From assembly GCA_029747585.1 (NCBI GenBank), contig JAPEVF010000304.1, positions 1 through 52,786 on the forward strand: a DNA stretch of 52,786 nucleotides, in the 5' to 3' direction. The stretch is from Pleurotus djamor. Taxonomy: Eukaryota > Basidiomycota > Agaricomycetes > Agaricales > Pleurotaceae. Position numbers and translations under genes: made by a program. Under the pieces are notes generated by a model. It ran no database searches, was not told the origin of the DNA, and saw only the letters and a list, made by a program, of their open reading frames with translations. Position 1 is the first letter of the stretch. The number at the start of each line of letters is the position of its first letter. This document shows, one piece after another, positions 23,948-35,248 of this stretch.

Positions 23948-26741
23948 TTACACCGCTTTGCCTGAATCCTCTTTCAGGGAGACGACGCGGTTCAAAACTA
24001 TATAGTCGCCTTGCTTGCGTTCCGGTACAACGTCAGCGGCCTCCTCCAATGCGGCGGCACGAGTGTCTTTGTCCAAAGCGAAGTAGGCAACCCGAAGGCC
24101 TTGGAAGCGTACACATTCCTTCCCAACCAATTGCTCGCTGGTGACGTGTGGTGTATCATGGTCTTCCGCTGCTGAGGGACCGCCTTCCTTCAAAGCTTTC
24201 TCAGTGCGAGCCTGACTATCTTTACGAGCGTCGTTCATGAGACGTTTGGCTAAAGACCAGAAGCCAACCTCAACCATGGCGCCCTTCACGACCTCCAAAC
24301 TATCCGGATTTATATCAGCTCTGAAGTCAGCCGGTGGGTTGTCGCTCTTGAACAAGCGGTGGAAAATGCGGATTTCGTCGATAGTGACGGGACTCCCGGA
24401 TGGCTTGTGTTCTGCTACCCATTGGATGAAGGCCTTGGGCTTCTTTGGTGGACCTTCATTTTCGGCTTTGCAGATCAGTTCTGTGACAGCTCCCGTCGCA
24501 GGGTCCACATTGTACGATGTGCAGGTGATAGGGAAAGGTGCTTGGAAGAGTCCTACAGTCTTGCCGGGGGCGAGCCGGAAGTAATCTTTTGAGTCCTCCA
24601 GTCGGAAGTCATCTGCATCAATGTAGATCGTTCGAGTGAATGGGATAGTTGTCGATCCAAGCTCGGGCACCTTGGGATGCAACGGTTTCTCGATCATCAG
24701 AAGGTAATCCTCAGGTAGGTTCTCGATGGTCACTTTGAGGGGACGTACAACCATGAGAAGCCGAGGTGCGGAATTCTCGAGGTACTGTCTGACCGTCTGC
24801 TCGAATCTGACAACCTCTATGCTGGTCACAGAGGTTGACACACCAAGGGTGCTCACAAAGGAGATGATCGCGCCAGGAGGAACGCCTCGACGGCGGAGAG
24901 CAATCAGCGTATAGAGCCTTGGGTCATCCCAGCCATTAACGTAGCCCTCTTCAACAAGCGCCAGGATCTTTCTCTTAGACATGATAGCACCTTCAAGGCT
25001 GAGGCGACCATATTCAGACTGCCTGGGTTTGTACACCTCGAGAGCATCACACAGCCATTCATATGACTGGCGCGATGCAACGAACTCCACAGTACAAAGC
25101 GAATGCCTATTTAGAGGTTAGAACGGGGCTAGAAAAATATGGACAGGACGTACGAGATGTTCTCGAAGCTATCGACCAAGCAATGTGTGTAGTCATAGGT
25201 TGGGTAGATCTTCCATTTGCTTCCAGTTCGATGATGTGGAGTTTCAAGGACCCGGTAAGCGGTTAAATCCCACATCTGGGGGTTTCCGTCCTCCAAGTCC
25301 TGTTTCATGCGCAGATTGGCTTCTTTGGGTCGGTATTTTCCATTCTTCATGTTTTCGAACTCAGTGAGTGATTCACTGACGGGACGGGTACGATGGATAC
25401 ATGGTCTGGGCTGCCCTCGCTTCTCGCCACGATCGGCCTTGATCTGTTCCTCTGTATTATGTAGATAAGTTCTGGACCAATGAGGATACCCGACCGAATA
25501 AACTTACGAGTACAGTGGCAGACATAGGCCTTATCTCGCTTAATGAGTTCTACAGCAAGATCGTAAAGCTGATCAAAGTAGTCGCTCGAATATGTGATCT
25601 TCCATGGTTCGTAGCCAAGCCACCGCACAGTCTCCAAAATACTCTCGAAATAGCGCGCTTCCTCCTTCTCCGGATTAGTGTCATCGTATCGCAAGTAGCA
25701 TTTGCCACCATGGTGGGCGGCGTAGCCGAAGTTGATGAATATAGCTTTGGAATGGCCGATATGGAGGTATCCATTGGGCTCAGGCGGGAATCGTGTCCAA
25801 ACCTGACCACCAGTCGCTGCAAGGTGTTCTTCGCGGAGATGGGGGTGAATCTGTGGATTTTCGCCTGGCTTGTGTAGTTGGCCCAAGAAACCTTCTTCAA
25901 ACACTGATTTGCGTGGCGGCTGGCTGGGAGCGGGCGCGTCGCTTGCTTTGGATGAAGTACTCGGTTTGGGTTCCTTTAGCAATCCAAGGTGAGCCCGGTA
26001 TGATCTTGCTGCTTTGAGTGGAGTAAGAGTATTACCTTAGCTTTTGGCTTCGCAGCTGCTTTTGGGCCAAAATTCTGCACAAAGACCTGCTCGACCGTAT
26101 TCTTGATATCCAACGGGTTCGCCCAGCGAAGATGAGGGGAGCCACGGATGGAAGAGATGACATTGCCAAGGCTGGCCCATCCAGGTACTGAATTGGACGC
26201 AACGTATTCCGACACTTCCTTCAGTAGTTCTTCCGGAGTGATGCTGAACCCTACAAGAGAGCAAGGTTAAGCTACACGGCACAATAATGAAAGTCAATCA
26301 ACGTACCAACACCACACTCCTTCTCGAATTCACTGTCATCAATGGGCACACGATGCGTTTCAACGTACCTGACAGCGGCTTGAAGAATCCGTAGTTCAAT
26401 CATTAACTATCCTGACGACCGGAGGAAAGGGACTACTCACCGTTGACCTGATCGACCGACTTCAACTTCGCGTCGACGATACCACTTACGATATACGCCG
26501 TCTCCTGCTCTCCCACTGATGAAACCTTGGAAAGAGCACTGGCTAGAGCAGCAAACAAAGTAGCCTTCTTCTCGTCTGCATTCTGAGCTAGTTCATGCTT
26601 CTCAATGAGATCCTTGAGAGTGGCAGCTGCCTTGGGTGACTTCGCCGCCTCAACTGCCTTCGCTTGATTAAGGCCAATCGACTTGAAAAGAGGAATTAAC
26701 GGATCGGTCGCTGCTTCTGGTTTGGCTGGTTTGCTAGACAT
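23948..26741 (-). CDS. Cytoplasmic glutaminyl-tRNA synthetase
   Basis: The enzyme is a class I synthetase that charges tRNA-Gln. The N-terminal 190 residues form the eukaryote-specific helical appendage (from [19 protein letters not shown]), rich in Ala/Lys. The catalytic core begins at [19 protein letters not shown], with the HIGH signature. [16 protein letters not shown] and [20 protein letters not shown] follow, all diagnostic for the Gln/Glu enzymes. The KMSKS equivalent is MSKRKI, followed by [19 protein letters not shown]. The C-terminal beta-barrels contain [20 protein letters not shown] and end [13 protein letters not shown]. The last 380 residues are one exon (to 23948); four or five introns lie upstream. 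GLN rather than GLU identity follows from the TIEN and FPITCTSYN segments and is well supported. Confidence 0.94.
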
Positions 26742-27069
26742 ATATCGCTTGCCTTACGAGACAAAGAAGAAATAAAGATGATGATCGAGACAGTGGGTGG
26801 ACGTTGCGATGGATTTTATCATGTCTCCAGCCTGACTCGAATGAAATCGATCGCTAATAAAGGCAACTTCACCAATTTATCTTATCGCGAAAAAAGAAAC
26901 TTGAACTAGTTCTATTACAGTACTTAGAGTACAAAGCGAGATAGCACGAAACCGGATGGTACAGACACTGGCGATTATGAAATGGATGATGACTGATTTT
27001 ACAACAATGAGTCCAGGGAAGGTGAATCCGACATATGGTATATAGTATTCAGTTTTCTATGTTCTTCGT
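26742..27069. other. Intergenic region between GlnRS and Grr1, 328 bp
   Basis: This is upstream of GlnRS and downstream of Grr1, both on the minus strand. It is AT-rich around 26850-26920. Nothing coding was recognised. Confidence 0.5.
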
Positions 27070-30000
27070 TCATCTAGTGAGAGTCCCGCTTCCACTAGGA
27101 GTACGGCTGGAACTACCCTCTCTTCCGTCTTGGTTGCTGCGGCCGAACAAGAAAGAGCTGGCATAATGTTCCGCAGCGTTGAAGGTGTTTCGTATACTGC
27201 GTTTGACACTCCTGCCTCGTGAGTCGACATCAGTTGGAGAGGCTTGCTCTGGTTGGAGGGCGACTGGCGTTGAGATCGAGGATGTATCAAACGGTTGAAG
27301 GGGAGGGTTAGCATGATTGCTACCATTTGAGGGTATACGTTGAGTATGTTGTTGGCTTCGTTGAGTACGATGTTGCTCATCTACAAACGGGGAATGGCCC
27401 GCTGGCGAAGCCACAGCTCCCAATGCGTTTTGTAAAGACGCCTGCAGCTGCTGTGTCGTAGATGGCGAAACTGGGGAGCCGCCTTCACGGTATGGCCAAA
27501 TATTGCGGGGCACGGCTGTGCGCACATACCGGCTGGAGCCTTGGTGTTGGGATTGTAGCTGTTGGTGTGCGTCCGGCTGTAGCGGCGGTTGGTAAGCCTG
27601 TGGAGGTGGGTCCGTGTCAAGGCCACCATAAGAACTCCTGCGTAGTTGTGGCGAGGATCCCTCTCCAATGTCTAGTCTGTTCCACTCTGTCATGACTCTT
27701 GGTTGAGGCGCGTCCGAGACACGACCTCCGCCACCACTTCCACTGACATTCCTTGAATTAGGAACAAAAGAACGTATCAGACCCTGCGATTGAGCCCCCC
27801 TCCCATGCCCAATCTCCGCGTAGTTGAGTTCAGGCGTCAGCGCTCCATTCATCCTCGACACTGCAACAATTCCTTCGACTGGGATCCCTACAAGCGTAGC
27901 GCTAGAGTTCAAATGACTCTGGCCAAGCGCTTGATCGATTTGGTATGTTCTGAAGAAAGTGGCCCCATTGTTAGTGTTGGTAGGGGCGTTCCTGTTCGAA
28001 GCATCATCGCTAGGGGATGGCGATTGAGGGGGTTCTATGACAGGTAGGGAGTCCGCTATACTCCTAAGATTCGATATGGCTTCGCCACTACCCCGCGCTC
28101 TTCGAAATGGAGTATTGTGGGCAGGCGCAGCTCGATATTCGTGTCGAGGGATAGCATCGAGTCCGTATTCGGTGGTCCTTCGTTGTGCAACGACAGTGCG
28201 CGAGACGCTACTAGGATCTTCATCAGCTGTCCCATCGAATTCCTCTTCCATTTCGTCGTCTTGCGCTTCAGGAAGGTCTTCTTCTGGGTAGTGTTCGGTG
28301 TCAATATCCACTTCGCCGTCACCATCGTAATCATCTTCATACTCGGTGTCGTCCGTTCCGTTGGTCTCGCTCATGCGATCAAAGTATTCGGTGAGAAACG
28401 CGCGAAGCTGAGAGACACCCTTGCCAGAGTAGACACAGAAGGCAAGTTGTTGACTCGTGTTGAAATCCTAACATGGGGTGGGTCAACGCGCTTGAGCATA
28501 ATTGTAGAACTAACCTTTGGTGGTGGACGACAGAACCGTTGGAGCCCCGGTTGCCTAAAGGCAGGCACACCCGTCAAACTGAGGTGAGTCAATTTGTGAA
28601 GCTTTTGAAGGAGGAAGTAAACGGCTGGAACGGAGATACGGTCGCAGTAAGATAGATGAATGCGCTCGAGGGTGGCATGACGCTCTGCTAAGGCATATAC
28701 GGCTTCGTCTGTAAGGTTGCTGACTCGGACGAGACCAACGCGTCGAAGTTTTGGGAGAAGGGACAACTCGAAGACAGACAAGTCCGTGAGGTGTATACAG
28801 TCTACGACTCGTGAGCATCGCATCACATACTAGTCGGGCCCACTCACTGGCAAAGTCAACATATCTCAACCTCGTGCAACTTCTAGCCAGGGTTCGTACA
28901 GAGCGATCCGTAATGTTCACGGCGTGGCCCAAGTGTAGATAATGTAAATGCCTCCCAAGGCGGCAGATAAGGTCAACAGACTTATCGGTCAGTAGCAAAC
29001 ATTTGGAAAGTACAAGATTGCGAATTTTGGAGGCATGGGATATGATGCCTTCGATGGCGTCGTCGGTTATCTTGGAACAACCCGAGAGATCGAGCATGCG
29101 AAGATGATCGAAGGTGCGAGTGATGATGAGAGGAGGGAAACAATCTCCTGCGTCAAGGGATGATTTTGGGAATGGGTTGGGATGGGGGGCTACATCGCTT
29201 GCATCTGGCCTCAAAGTAGCTGGGAACGCGGCATCTGTGAGCTCGGCACAGAACGAAAGGCGCATTTCGCGCATATGGGCTGAGTATAGCCATATATCGC
29301 GGATAGAAGCGTCGGTGACGAGTTTGCATTTATTCAGGTCGATTTCCAAGAGTAGAGGGCAAGATTTGGCTAATGCCGAAACGGATTCATCGGTTATGAG
29401 CTCCACGCCACTGAGCTTCACCCGACGGAGTAGGGGGCAGTAGGAGGCGAGTGCCTTGATAGCGGTATCGGTGACGTCCTTGCAGCTCGCGAGATTAATG
29501 CCTTGGAGTCGGCGTGCTGAATGCGCGAGGCCGACGATTGCATCATCGGACGTGCTGACGACGCCCGTCAAATCGACTGCAACGAGGTTCGGGCAGGACG
29601 GAAGGACGCGGGCGAGACTGCTTGAACCGAGATGGGAACAATTGACAAGGGTGAGGCGTTCTAACCGAACGCAGCTTGCCAAGACGTTGAACGAATCGTT
29701 GGTGAGTCCGGGAGCGAGAGCGAGGAAGTTGAGTCTACGAATGAGAGTTGCATATGTGAATTTCTGCTGGGACTCTGGTTTTGCTAGCACGGCTATCATC
29801 GACTGCAGGGAAGCGACTTTGTTTATAGAGGGCTTGTGCCAGAGTAACTCGACCGCGCATTCGCACCATGCCCTGGACACGCGGAGGCAGTGATAGAGAT
29901 CCCTTGGCGAGGAGAGATGCCTGAGGATGTGTATGAGGATTTCTGGGGGCAGGTATGATACGACGCCCTGTGATGACCAGTGCCCACGATGAGCGGCCAT

Positions 30001-30096
30001 ACTGAGTAGGGCGCTATCACACTCGTGGTCGCCGTCCTGGTCGTTGTCATCGGATAGAGAAGTGTTTGAGGGTGCGAGATTCTTGTGTTTGTACAT
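27070..30096 (-). CDS. grr1: SCF ubiquitin ligase F-box/leucine-rich-repeat protein Grr1
   Basis: Grr1 is the substrate receptor of an SCF E3 ligase that couples nutrient signals to degradation of cyclins and other regulators. After a disordered start (MYKHKNLAPSNTSLSDD) the F-box reads VSYLPPEILIHILRHLSSPRDLYHCLRVSRAW. About twelve Cys-type leucine-rich repeats follow (e.g. NLASCKDVTDTAIKALASYC, LDLSGCSKITDDAIEGI, DRISVPAVYFLL). Directly after them is the conserved Grr1 segment FCVYSGKGVSQLRAFL. The C-terminal tail of about 400 residues is disordered. It starts acidic (EYEDDYDGDGEVDIDTEH), then becomes Gln/Ser/Pro-rich. Two introns join the parts in frame, near 28805-28853 and 28469-28514. 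Upstream ACC/ACG-rich repeats read on in frame, but without an ATG, so the start was set at 30096. Confidence 0.92.
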
Positions 30097-30247
30097 TGTC
30101 GTCGCCGTCGTGGTCGTTGTCGATGGGGTCGTTGACGTTGTTGTCGTGGTTGGGAGCAAGAAGGGAGTGCGAGCTTGGTGTCACACTCGCAACTGATTCC
30201 GAAAGTGTTGTTGCAACCACGTGCCGAACTGCTGGTTGATGCCAAAA
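30097..30247. promoter_or_regulatory. Shared divergent promoter region, Grr1 / orphan gene
   Basis: The region is 151 bp between start codons. The Grr1 side holds CGT/TTG-rich triplet-like sequence, which encodes Thr runs if read through. Confidence 0.4.
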
Positions 30248-30761
30248 ATGTCAGAGCCCACTTTCGAGGATCGACTCGAGTCTTATATCCTCCCCCCNGC
30301 CAGGCCCACAGTACTATGCAGTCAGACGCGCGATCTGGCTACTGCCTCCACAAAACAAAGAGTCACCTCCAAGACCGCTGCCTCAAGCACTTGAAAGACT
30401 GCAATCGATAGTTAGCGCTCCTGGTGCTGTTTCAGATGACAAGCTCTGGAAATCGTCGTTAGAGTCAATTTGGGGCGGCTTGTCGTCAGGAGGAGTGCCT
30501 AAAGCAAGTATACCAATGAACATAGTGGTGGGCGGTACAACTCCTGGATCTCCATAACACACGCTGAAAGATCTACAGATTAAAATCATACACGCAGCCT
30601 GGATGCGCGACTCTACATGGCCTCCAGGCGCGTCGGCTCCCGAGCCAGACGATACTCTTCAGGTCGATGGAACGAACCCTGCATTTATCATTCCACCTTT
30701 GGTCAAGAAGGCCGACGCTGTAGCAACGCAGAAGAATTCCCCACAGCTCACAAGTCATTAG
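30248..30761 (+). CDS. Small orphan protein, frame broken by an N
   Basis: An ATG at 30248 opens MSEPTFEDRLESYILPP. The N at 30298, inside a C run, shifts the frame. If it is treated as an extra base, the reading continues as PGPQYYAVRRAIWLLPPQNK, LPQALERLQSIVSAPGAVS and LWKSSLESIWGGLSSGG. An intron with a probable acceptor at about 30582 then leads to IKIIHAAWMRDSTWPPG and ends QKNSPQLTSH at 30761. The donor is uncertain (30528 GTGGGC or 30498 GTGCCT, both phase 0). The product is about 150-165 aa, with no signal peptide or membrane segment, and hydrophobic helical patches around AIWLLPP and SLESIW. I do not recognise a family. Coding status rests on the long amphipathic reading and the splice acceptor. 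It converges on LSm3, 80 bp apart. Confidence 0.5.
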
Positions 30762-30841
30762 ACACAGGCGGGGTATACCAACGGGCGCTTCATTATATCA
30801 GTACAATCATGTTTTTTCTCCACGCAAAGTCATCCTTCATC

Positions 30842-31307
30842 CTATGTGCGCGACGGAGGCGATACCTAATAGGAATGGAAGGACGCGAGTAAGAGTCTGC
30901 CACGATGAGACGTAGATGGAACGCACTAGGATGACTCCATCGCCGCGAACAAAGAGCATGTCCATCTTGCGTTTCGCAACCTAGGATAATAGTGAAATTT
31001 TCCATCAAAACAACTAGGATGAAAATTTTACATTGACAGTCTTCGCGCTCTCTGATGCATTTTCATCCTCGACGTCAACGATCATGATGGTTTCTTCGAC
31101 ATCGCTGAGGATGAGGTTCATATGTCCATCGTACGCCTAGTAGCAGTAGTGGTTGTTAGTCGGTTGAGCACGCGCCGGTACGAGAGGTCTCACATGGAGA
31201 ATTCCCGTGAGCTGCCTGTCGCCTCTGAGTTTGACGAATACGCGTTCACTGAGGGAGAGGCGGATGAGGTCGAAAGGCTCCTGAATGCCTGAGGATGTAG
31301 CGTCCAT
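30842..31307 (-). CDS. lsm3: U6 snRNA-associated Sm-like protein LSm3
   Basis: LSm3 belongs to the LSm2-8 ring that binds the U6 snRNA 3' end in the nucleus, and to the LSm1-7 ring in cytoplasmic mRNA decay. Four exons (31307-31194, 31136-31032, 30980-30927, 30865-30842) give 98 aa, the usual length. Sm motif 1 is [20 protein letters not shown], with [19 protein letters not shown] and VEETIMIVD. Sm motif 2 is [17 protein letters not shown]. The exon between the last two introns is 54 nt, and the terminal exon encodes only seven residues plus stop (VSPPSRT). The third donor, directly after GVIL, must be used: reading through would add an unrelated 25-residue tail. Confidence 0.95.
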
Positions 31308-31355
31308 GAACGAGAGTGAATTGAAACTCCGCAGCTTTCTTCATTGCTCTTACCA
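31308..31355. promoter_or_regulatory. 48-bp bidirectional promoter gap, LSm3 / U1-C
   Basis: Only 48 bp lie between the two divergent start codons, so transcription of both genes must begin in or overlap this gap, or start inside the neighbour's first exon or intron. The U1-C side is CT-rich (TTTCTTCATTGCTCTTACC). No TATA box is present. Confidence 0.65.
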
Positions 31356-32217
31356 ATGCCAGTACGTCGCCGTCTCCCAGCCAACATTGCCCATCACAGT
31401 CGCTAACCAAATACCCACAGAAACACTATTGCGACTATTGCGATGTCTTTTTGACGCACGACTCGGCTTCAGGTGAGTCTGCTGTGTTCCGCATGCGAAA
31501 AGAGTTGGTTTGACACTCAGGACAGTGCGAAAGGCCCACAACAGCGGTCGAAACCACCTGGCGAACGTCAGAGATTATTACGCTTGTATGTCTGGCTCAT
31601 TTAACCAGCTTGCTCATCTCAAACTTATTCTGTGCCTACAGCGCTCGGCCACGACAAGGCTCAGTCAATCATCGACCAGATCACGACTGCCTACGAAACT
31701 AGCGGTGGTCCGCCTCCAGGAGGTTTTGGCTTTGGTCCTCACCACTTGGGACCTCCACCGTTCGCAGGCCCACCACCATTCGGTCGTAAGTCATCACCAA
31801 CCATCTTCATGAACCCCTTGCTCATCACGCTTAACCCACGTTAGGTCCACCTTTTCCTCCCGGTCCAGGCTTTCCTCCTCCACCTGGCATGATGGGGCCT
31901 CCCCCCTTCCCTCCGAACGGACCTCCTGGAATGGGACCTCCTCCAGGTTTCGGTGCGTTCAAGTCATCCTTGCATGAAATCATCAGTCTGACTCATAGTT
32001 ACCTCAACCCTACAGGTGCCCCCCCTTTCCCACCTAACGGAACTGGCCCTCCAGGTGGTATGGGAATGCCCCCATTCCCCCCNTCCGAATATGAATGGAC
32101 CCCCCGGTGGATTCGGTGGTCCCCCTAANTGGACCACCAGGTGGACCACCAGACGGACCATCTTCCGGACCTACTATTCACCCTGACAGATTGAGGATGA
32201 TGGGTAACGACCGATAG
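31356..32217 (+). CDS. U1 snRNP protein C (U1-C)
   Basis: U1-C stabilises pairing of U1 snRNA with the 5' splice site. The first exon is only six bases (31356-31361, Met-Pro). It splices to 31421-31472, 31526-31585 and 31642-31785, then two more exons. The protein starts [20 protein letters not shown] and continues RKAHNSGRNHLANVRDYY. It has the C2H2 zinc finger of the family (two Cys, then two His) and the conserved helix. The remainder is a Pro/Gly/Phe/Met-rich tail (repeats of PPPFPPNGPPG), typical of U1-C, and the end reads HPDRLRMMGNDR. Ns at 32083 and 32129 shift the frame; treating both as extra bases restores the Pro/Gly tail through to the TAG at 32217. Confidence 0.93.
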
Positions 32218-32449
32218 AGGAACGGTTTGAAGAATGTTTACTGGTTCGCGCTTATGATTGTCCCTTCCCTCTTACCTAGTTATGTTTCGTTATCCGTTGA
32301 GATACTCGTAGACATCTAGTCTCGCATTGAAGCTGGAAAATACGTGTATATAACCTTCTGGACAATTAAACTGACTATTGTTGTAACAGTCAACTAGAGC
32401 ATCGCGAATCATGGTCGAGAAGGTAAATAATCTAGCCCAATAGTTATAA

Positions 32450-34358
32450 TTAGAGGCATTGAGAGTAGTCTGTTTTCAAGGCAAGTTAGACGGGTCTTGC
32501 AGCCGTTGAAGCGATCTTATGACTCACAATCGTTAAGCTTGGTGCAAGTGCTGCCAGATGCACAGACTGTAGGGCCACTGTAGCCAATACCTATTGGGCA
32601 GCTAAGTTAATATGCGACCCAATTGCATCCCAGTCAAAACATACCGCCACATTGTCCGTACTTGGCAACGGTACCACTGGTTGGTGCTGGGCCAGCAGTG
32701 CTTGAGCTTGATGGGGCTGGTTGAGAAGTGCCTGGGGTTCCTGGCGTACCAGTAGAACCAGAGTAGGTGGAACCGATGGGTCCGTACTTGATGTTCGAGA
32801 AGACGACTTGAGCGTTGGGCGATTGCGACTCGACATCAGCAGGAACACCAGAAGTGGTAGCACACTCTCCACGAGCAACACCAGGTGTCGTCGCAGCCTT
32901 GTTCGTGGGGTAGTTGCTGTCGAGCCAGAGCATGTTCGCAGCATGATCATCCCAAACACTCAGAACCAAGACCATGCCATTTTGGAAGGCATCTCCCATC
33001 TTGGCGAGACCACCCTTGCTGGCGAAGGAGTTGGTATCGCCGAAGGTGGTCTTCTGAGCGGCACACCAGCTGTCGGTGATGGAGTTTCCGGATGGGATAC
33101 CAGAGATGTTGGTGTTGGAGTTTTGGTAGACGACACCGTTCTGGACGTAGAGACGGCGGATTTCGACCAGCTTGCCACTGGCGGTGTTAGTGTCGGTGAT
33201 GAATCTAGAGACAAACCCATTTAGCAATGATTCTCAGAGCGGATTGAACGAGTGCGGCTCACTGAGTGACAACGGTGATCTTCTTGGTCGTATCGATGGT
33301 CTTTCCCTTTCCAAGGAAGTTCTTGTCTCCCATACGGAAGGAGTTGAAATCGCAACCATCCTTGTCGCAAACACCACCGTAGCGGTTGTCACCATCACCG
33401 CAAGCGGTGCCAGAGCAGCGAGAGAGACCGGTGGTTGTGCAGGGATGGGGAGTGTAGGCAGCAGCCATGGAGTTAGCCTCCCAGATATCCATCTCACTGC
33501 AGCAAGCTCCGTAGCGACCAGTACCAGAGTTGACATCGTTGTCGGAACCTGTCCAGTCAAGGATGTTGGCCTACAGGAAAGGTTAATATGTGATGTGCGG
33601 AAAGAGTCAGTACAGGAAAACTTACCTCGCCATTGATGAACTTAAGATCATGAGGGCACTGGGAGTCGCAGTAGCCAGTTCCGTACTTAGCACCAGCCTG
33701 GTAGAAAGGATGTCAGAGACCATGTCTGATGTCAGCCGTCAACAAACAGCTCCAACCTTGTTTCCAGTGTTCTTGGCCATACCACCATCGGCATCCATTT
33801 CGGAGAAGTAGAGGGCACCGTTAAGACCACAGGGGAGTTGAGACATATCGACATCGAAGGTGAACTCCTGGTTCTTCAAGTTGAAGATTTGGTAGTGAGT
33901 CTCATCAGCCATGAGGTAGACACGCGATCCAATGTTGGTGTTGGATCCCTTGGTGACGAATTTGAGGGTAAGCGCGTTTCCGGAGGTGGTAATACCGTAG
34001 GTGCCAGAGTAATCAGCACCATCGAGGGCACAGCTGCTCGCGCAAGTGGTAGGGCTGGAGCAGATGCTGGTGTCCCAGGTGTTGCCAGTGTAACAGTTCT
34101 AAAGATAGGCTAAGGTAAGTACGAGGAAAAAATCAACACATATCATGGAAAACATCTTACGGTGTAGCCAGTGGTGGTGTGGAGCCAGCGCCAGTTGGCA
34201 TCGAGCACAACCGACCTGCTCTGAGTAGTACATGAGCCCCCAGCAGAGCACTGGGCAACTTGGAGCGGGGGGTGAGTTTCGGCGGTGTTGGTGCCAACCT
34301 GTTGCCCGTAGGTCAAGGCAGCCAAGGTGAAAGCAATCAAAGCAGAAGCGCGGAACAT
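32450..34358 (-). CDS. GH7 cellobiohydrolase with C-terminal CBM1 (copy 1)
   Basis: This secreted enzyme releases cellobiose from the reducing ends of cellulose. Seven exons (34358-34161, 34098-33757, 33697-33626, 33570-33263, 33204-32645, 32590-32528, 32469-32450) give 520 aa. The signal peptide [18 protein letters not shown] precedes [14 protein letters not shown], the usual mature start. The catalytic motif [12 protein letters not shown] carries the nucleophile and acid/base Glu. [20 protein letters not shown] and the disulphide-rich CDSQCPHD are also typical. A Ser/Thr/Pro/Gly linker (about 32680-32760) leads to the CBM1, [20 protein letters not shown] with the final DYYSQCL, which keeps Cys pairs and aromatic binding residues. 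The last exon is 20 nt. Expression is likely induced by cellulose breakdown products, an inference from the family. Confidence 0.96.
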
Positions 34359-34432
34359 TTTGTAGGTGATTTGAAGGAGGAGTGAAGGCGTTGAAAGACG
34401 ACTGCTGCTGTTCTGAGCATATCCTCCAGCAG

Positions 34433-34440
34433 TTTAAATA
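34433..34440 (-). promoter_or_regulatory. TATA-like element of cellobiohydrolase 1
   Basis: TATTTAAA on the minus strand lies 75 bp before the start codon, a common spacing in fungal secreted-enzyme genes. The leader after it is CT-rich. Confidence 0.55.
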
Positions 34441-35082
34441 TCATTGTCTCGGAAAAATGCCTGCTCATGGTGAAGTCGACGCGTAGGCCGGGACGCCTTC
34501 AAAGTAGCACTGAGTTGCAAAGGAGAAACCGAAGAGAGCCCGGCGATCGACTCGCTGAATAGTATGCACGGTAGAATTTTGCGTTGTCTAGGTTGACCAG
34601 CGTGACCTTTCGGGTGTATGTGTGTTCGTAAACTGGCGACGGGGGCAATTCCTAGGGCTAGTGTCTAGGTGAAAGCGGTCGGAGCATTCATCAATGAGAT
34701 TGAGATCTGGAGGTAAAAACATCATATGACTGAGAACGCATCTGACATATGCACAATGTCAGTAGACATTCGCATGGGAGTTGCGATGCGTCGGGGAACA
34801 GCATACCGAAGAGGTGCCGTGAGGAAAGTAGTGGATGAGGGGAATCATCAACAGCAGGGGTTCCTCATCTCCGTCGGTTAGAAAGCAGGTTTACTTCACA
34901 CAAGGTCGAGTGCAGGCGAAACTGAATAGACCTTGACATCCGGATATTCATCGCATCATATGGAAATCTCGTGGAAGTAGAGGGGGTACCATTTGAAGTA
35001 GTTCGGCTGACACGCAAACATACATAGAATTACAATACGGCTGGTGAGAGTCCGTTTGACCAGGTTGAGGTGATGCGGAATT

Positions 35083-35100
35083 GGGGTAATCGATTACCCC
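35083..35100. repeat. Perfect 18-bp palindrome
   Basis: GGGGTAATCGATTACCCC equals its own reverse complement. It lies about 725 bp upstream of cellobiohydrolase 1 and about 150 bp past the Hsk3 stop. It could bind a dimeric regulator, but this is inference. Confidence 0.75.
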
Positions 35101-35248
35101 ACCTAAGGCCGCAATACAGGTGCAGCGAGGTTACTGACTTCCTTCGAGCCGATCTATTGAGCTGGGGGACCATAGTAAGCGTACCGTGCTGAGTATACCT
35201 TTGGCGAGAGACCAACGTCTGATACAATCGAGAATCGGCAGGCGAAAA

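Larger units (their letters stand above)
34359..35248. other. Upstream region of cellobiohydrolase 1, 890 bp
   Basis: No coding exon was recognised. The region holds the core promoter of the cellobiohydrolase (TATA-like at 34433-34440) and an 18-bp perfect palindrome at 35083-35100, close to the 3' end of the Hsk3 gene. Confidence 0.55.

Noticed and set aside
28117..28587. 156-codon plus-strand frame over the Grr1 tail
   Set aside because: It is antisense to an exon junction of Grr1 that is supported by the FCVYSGKG motif.
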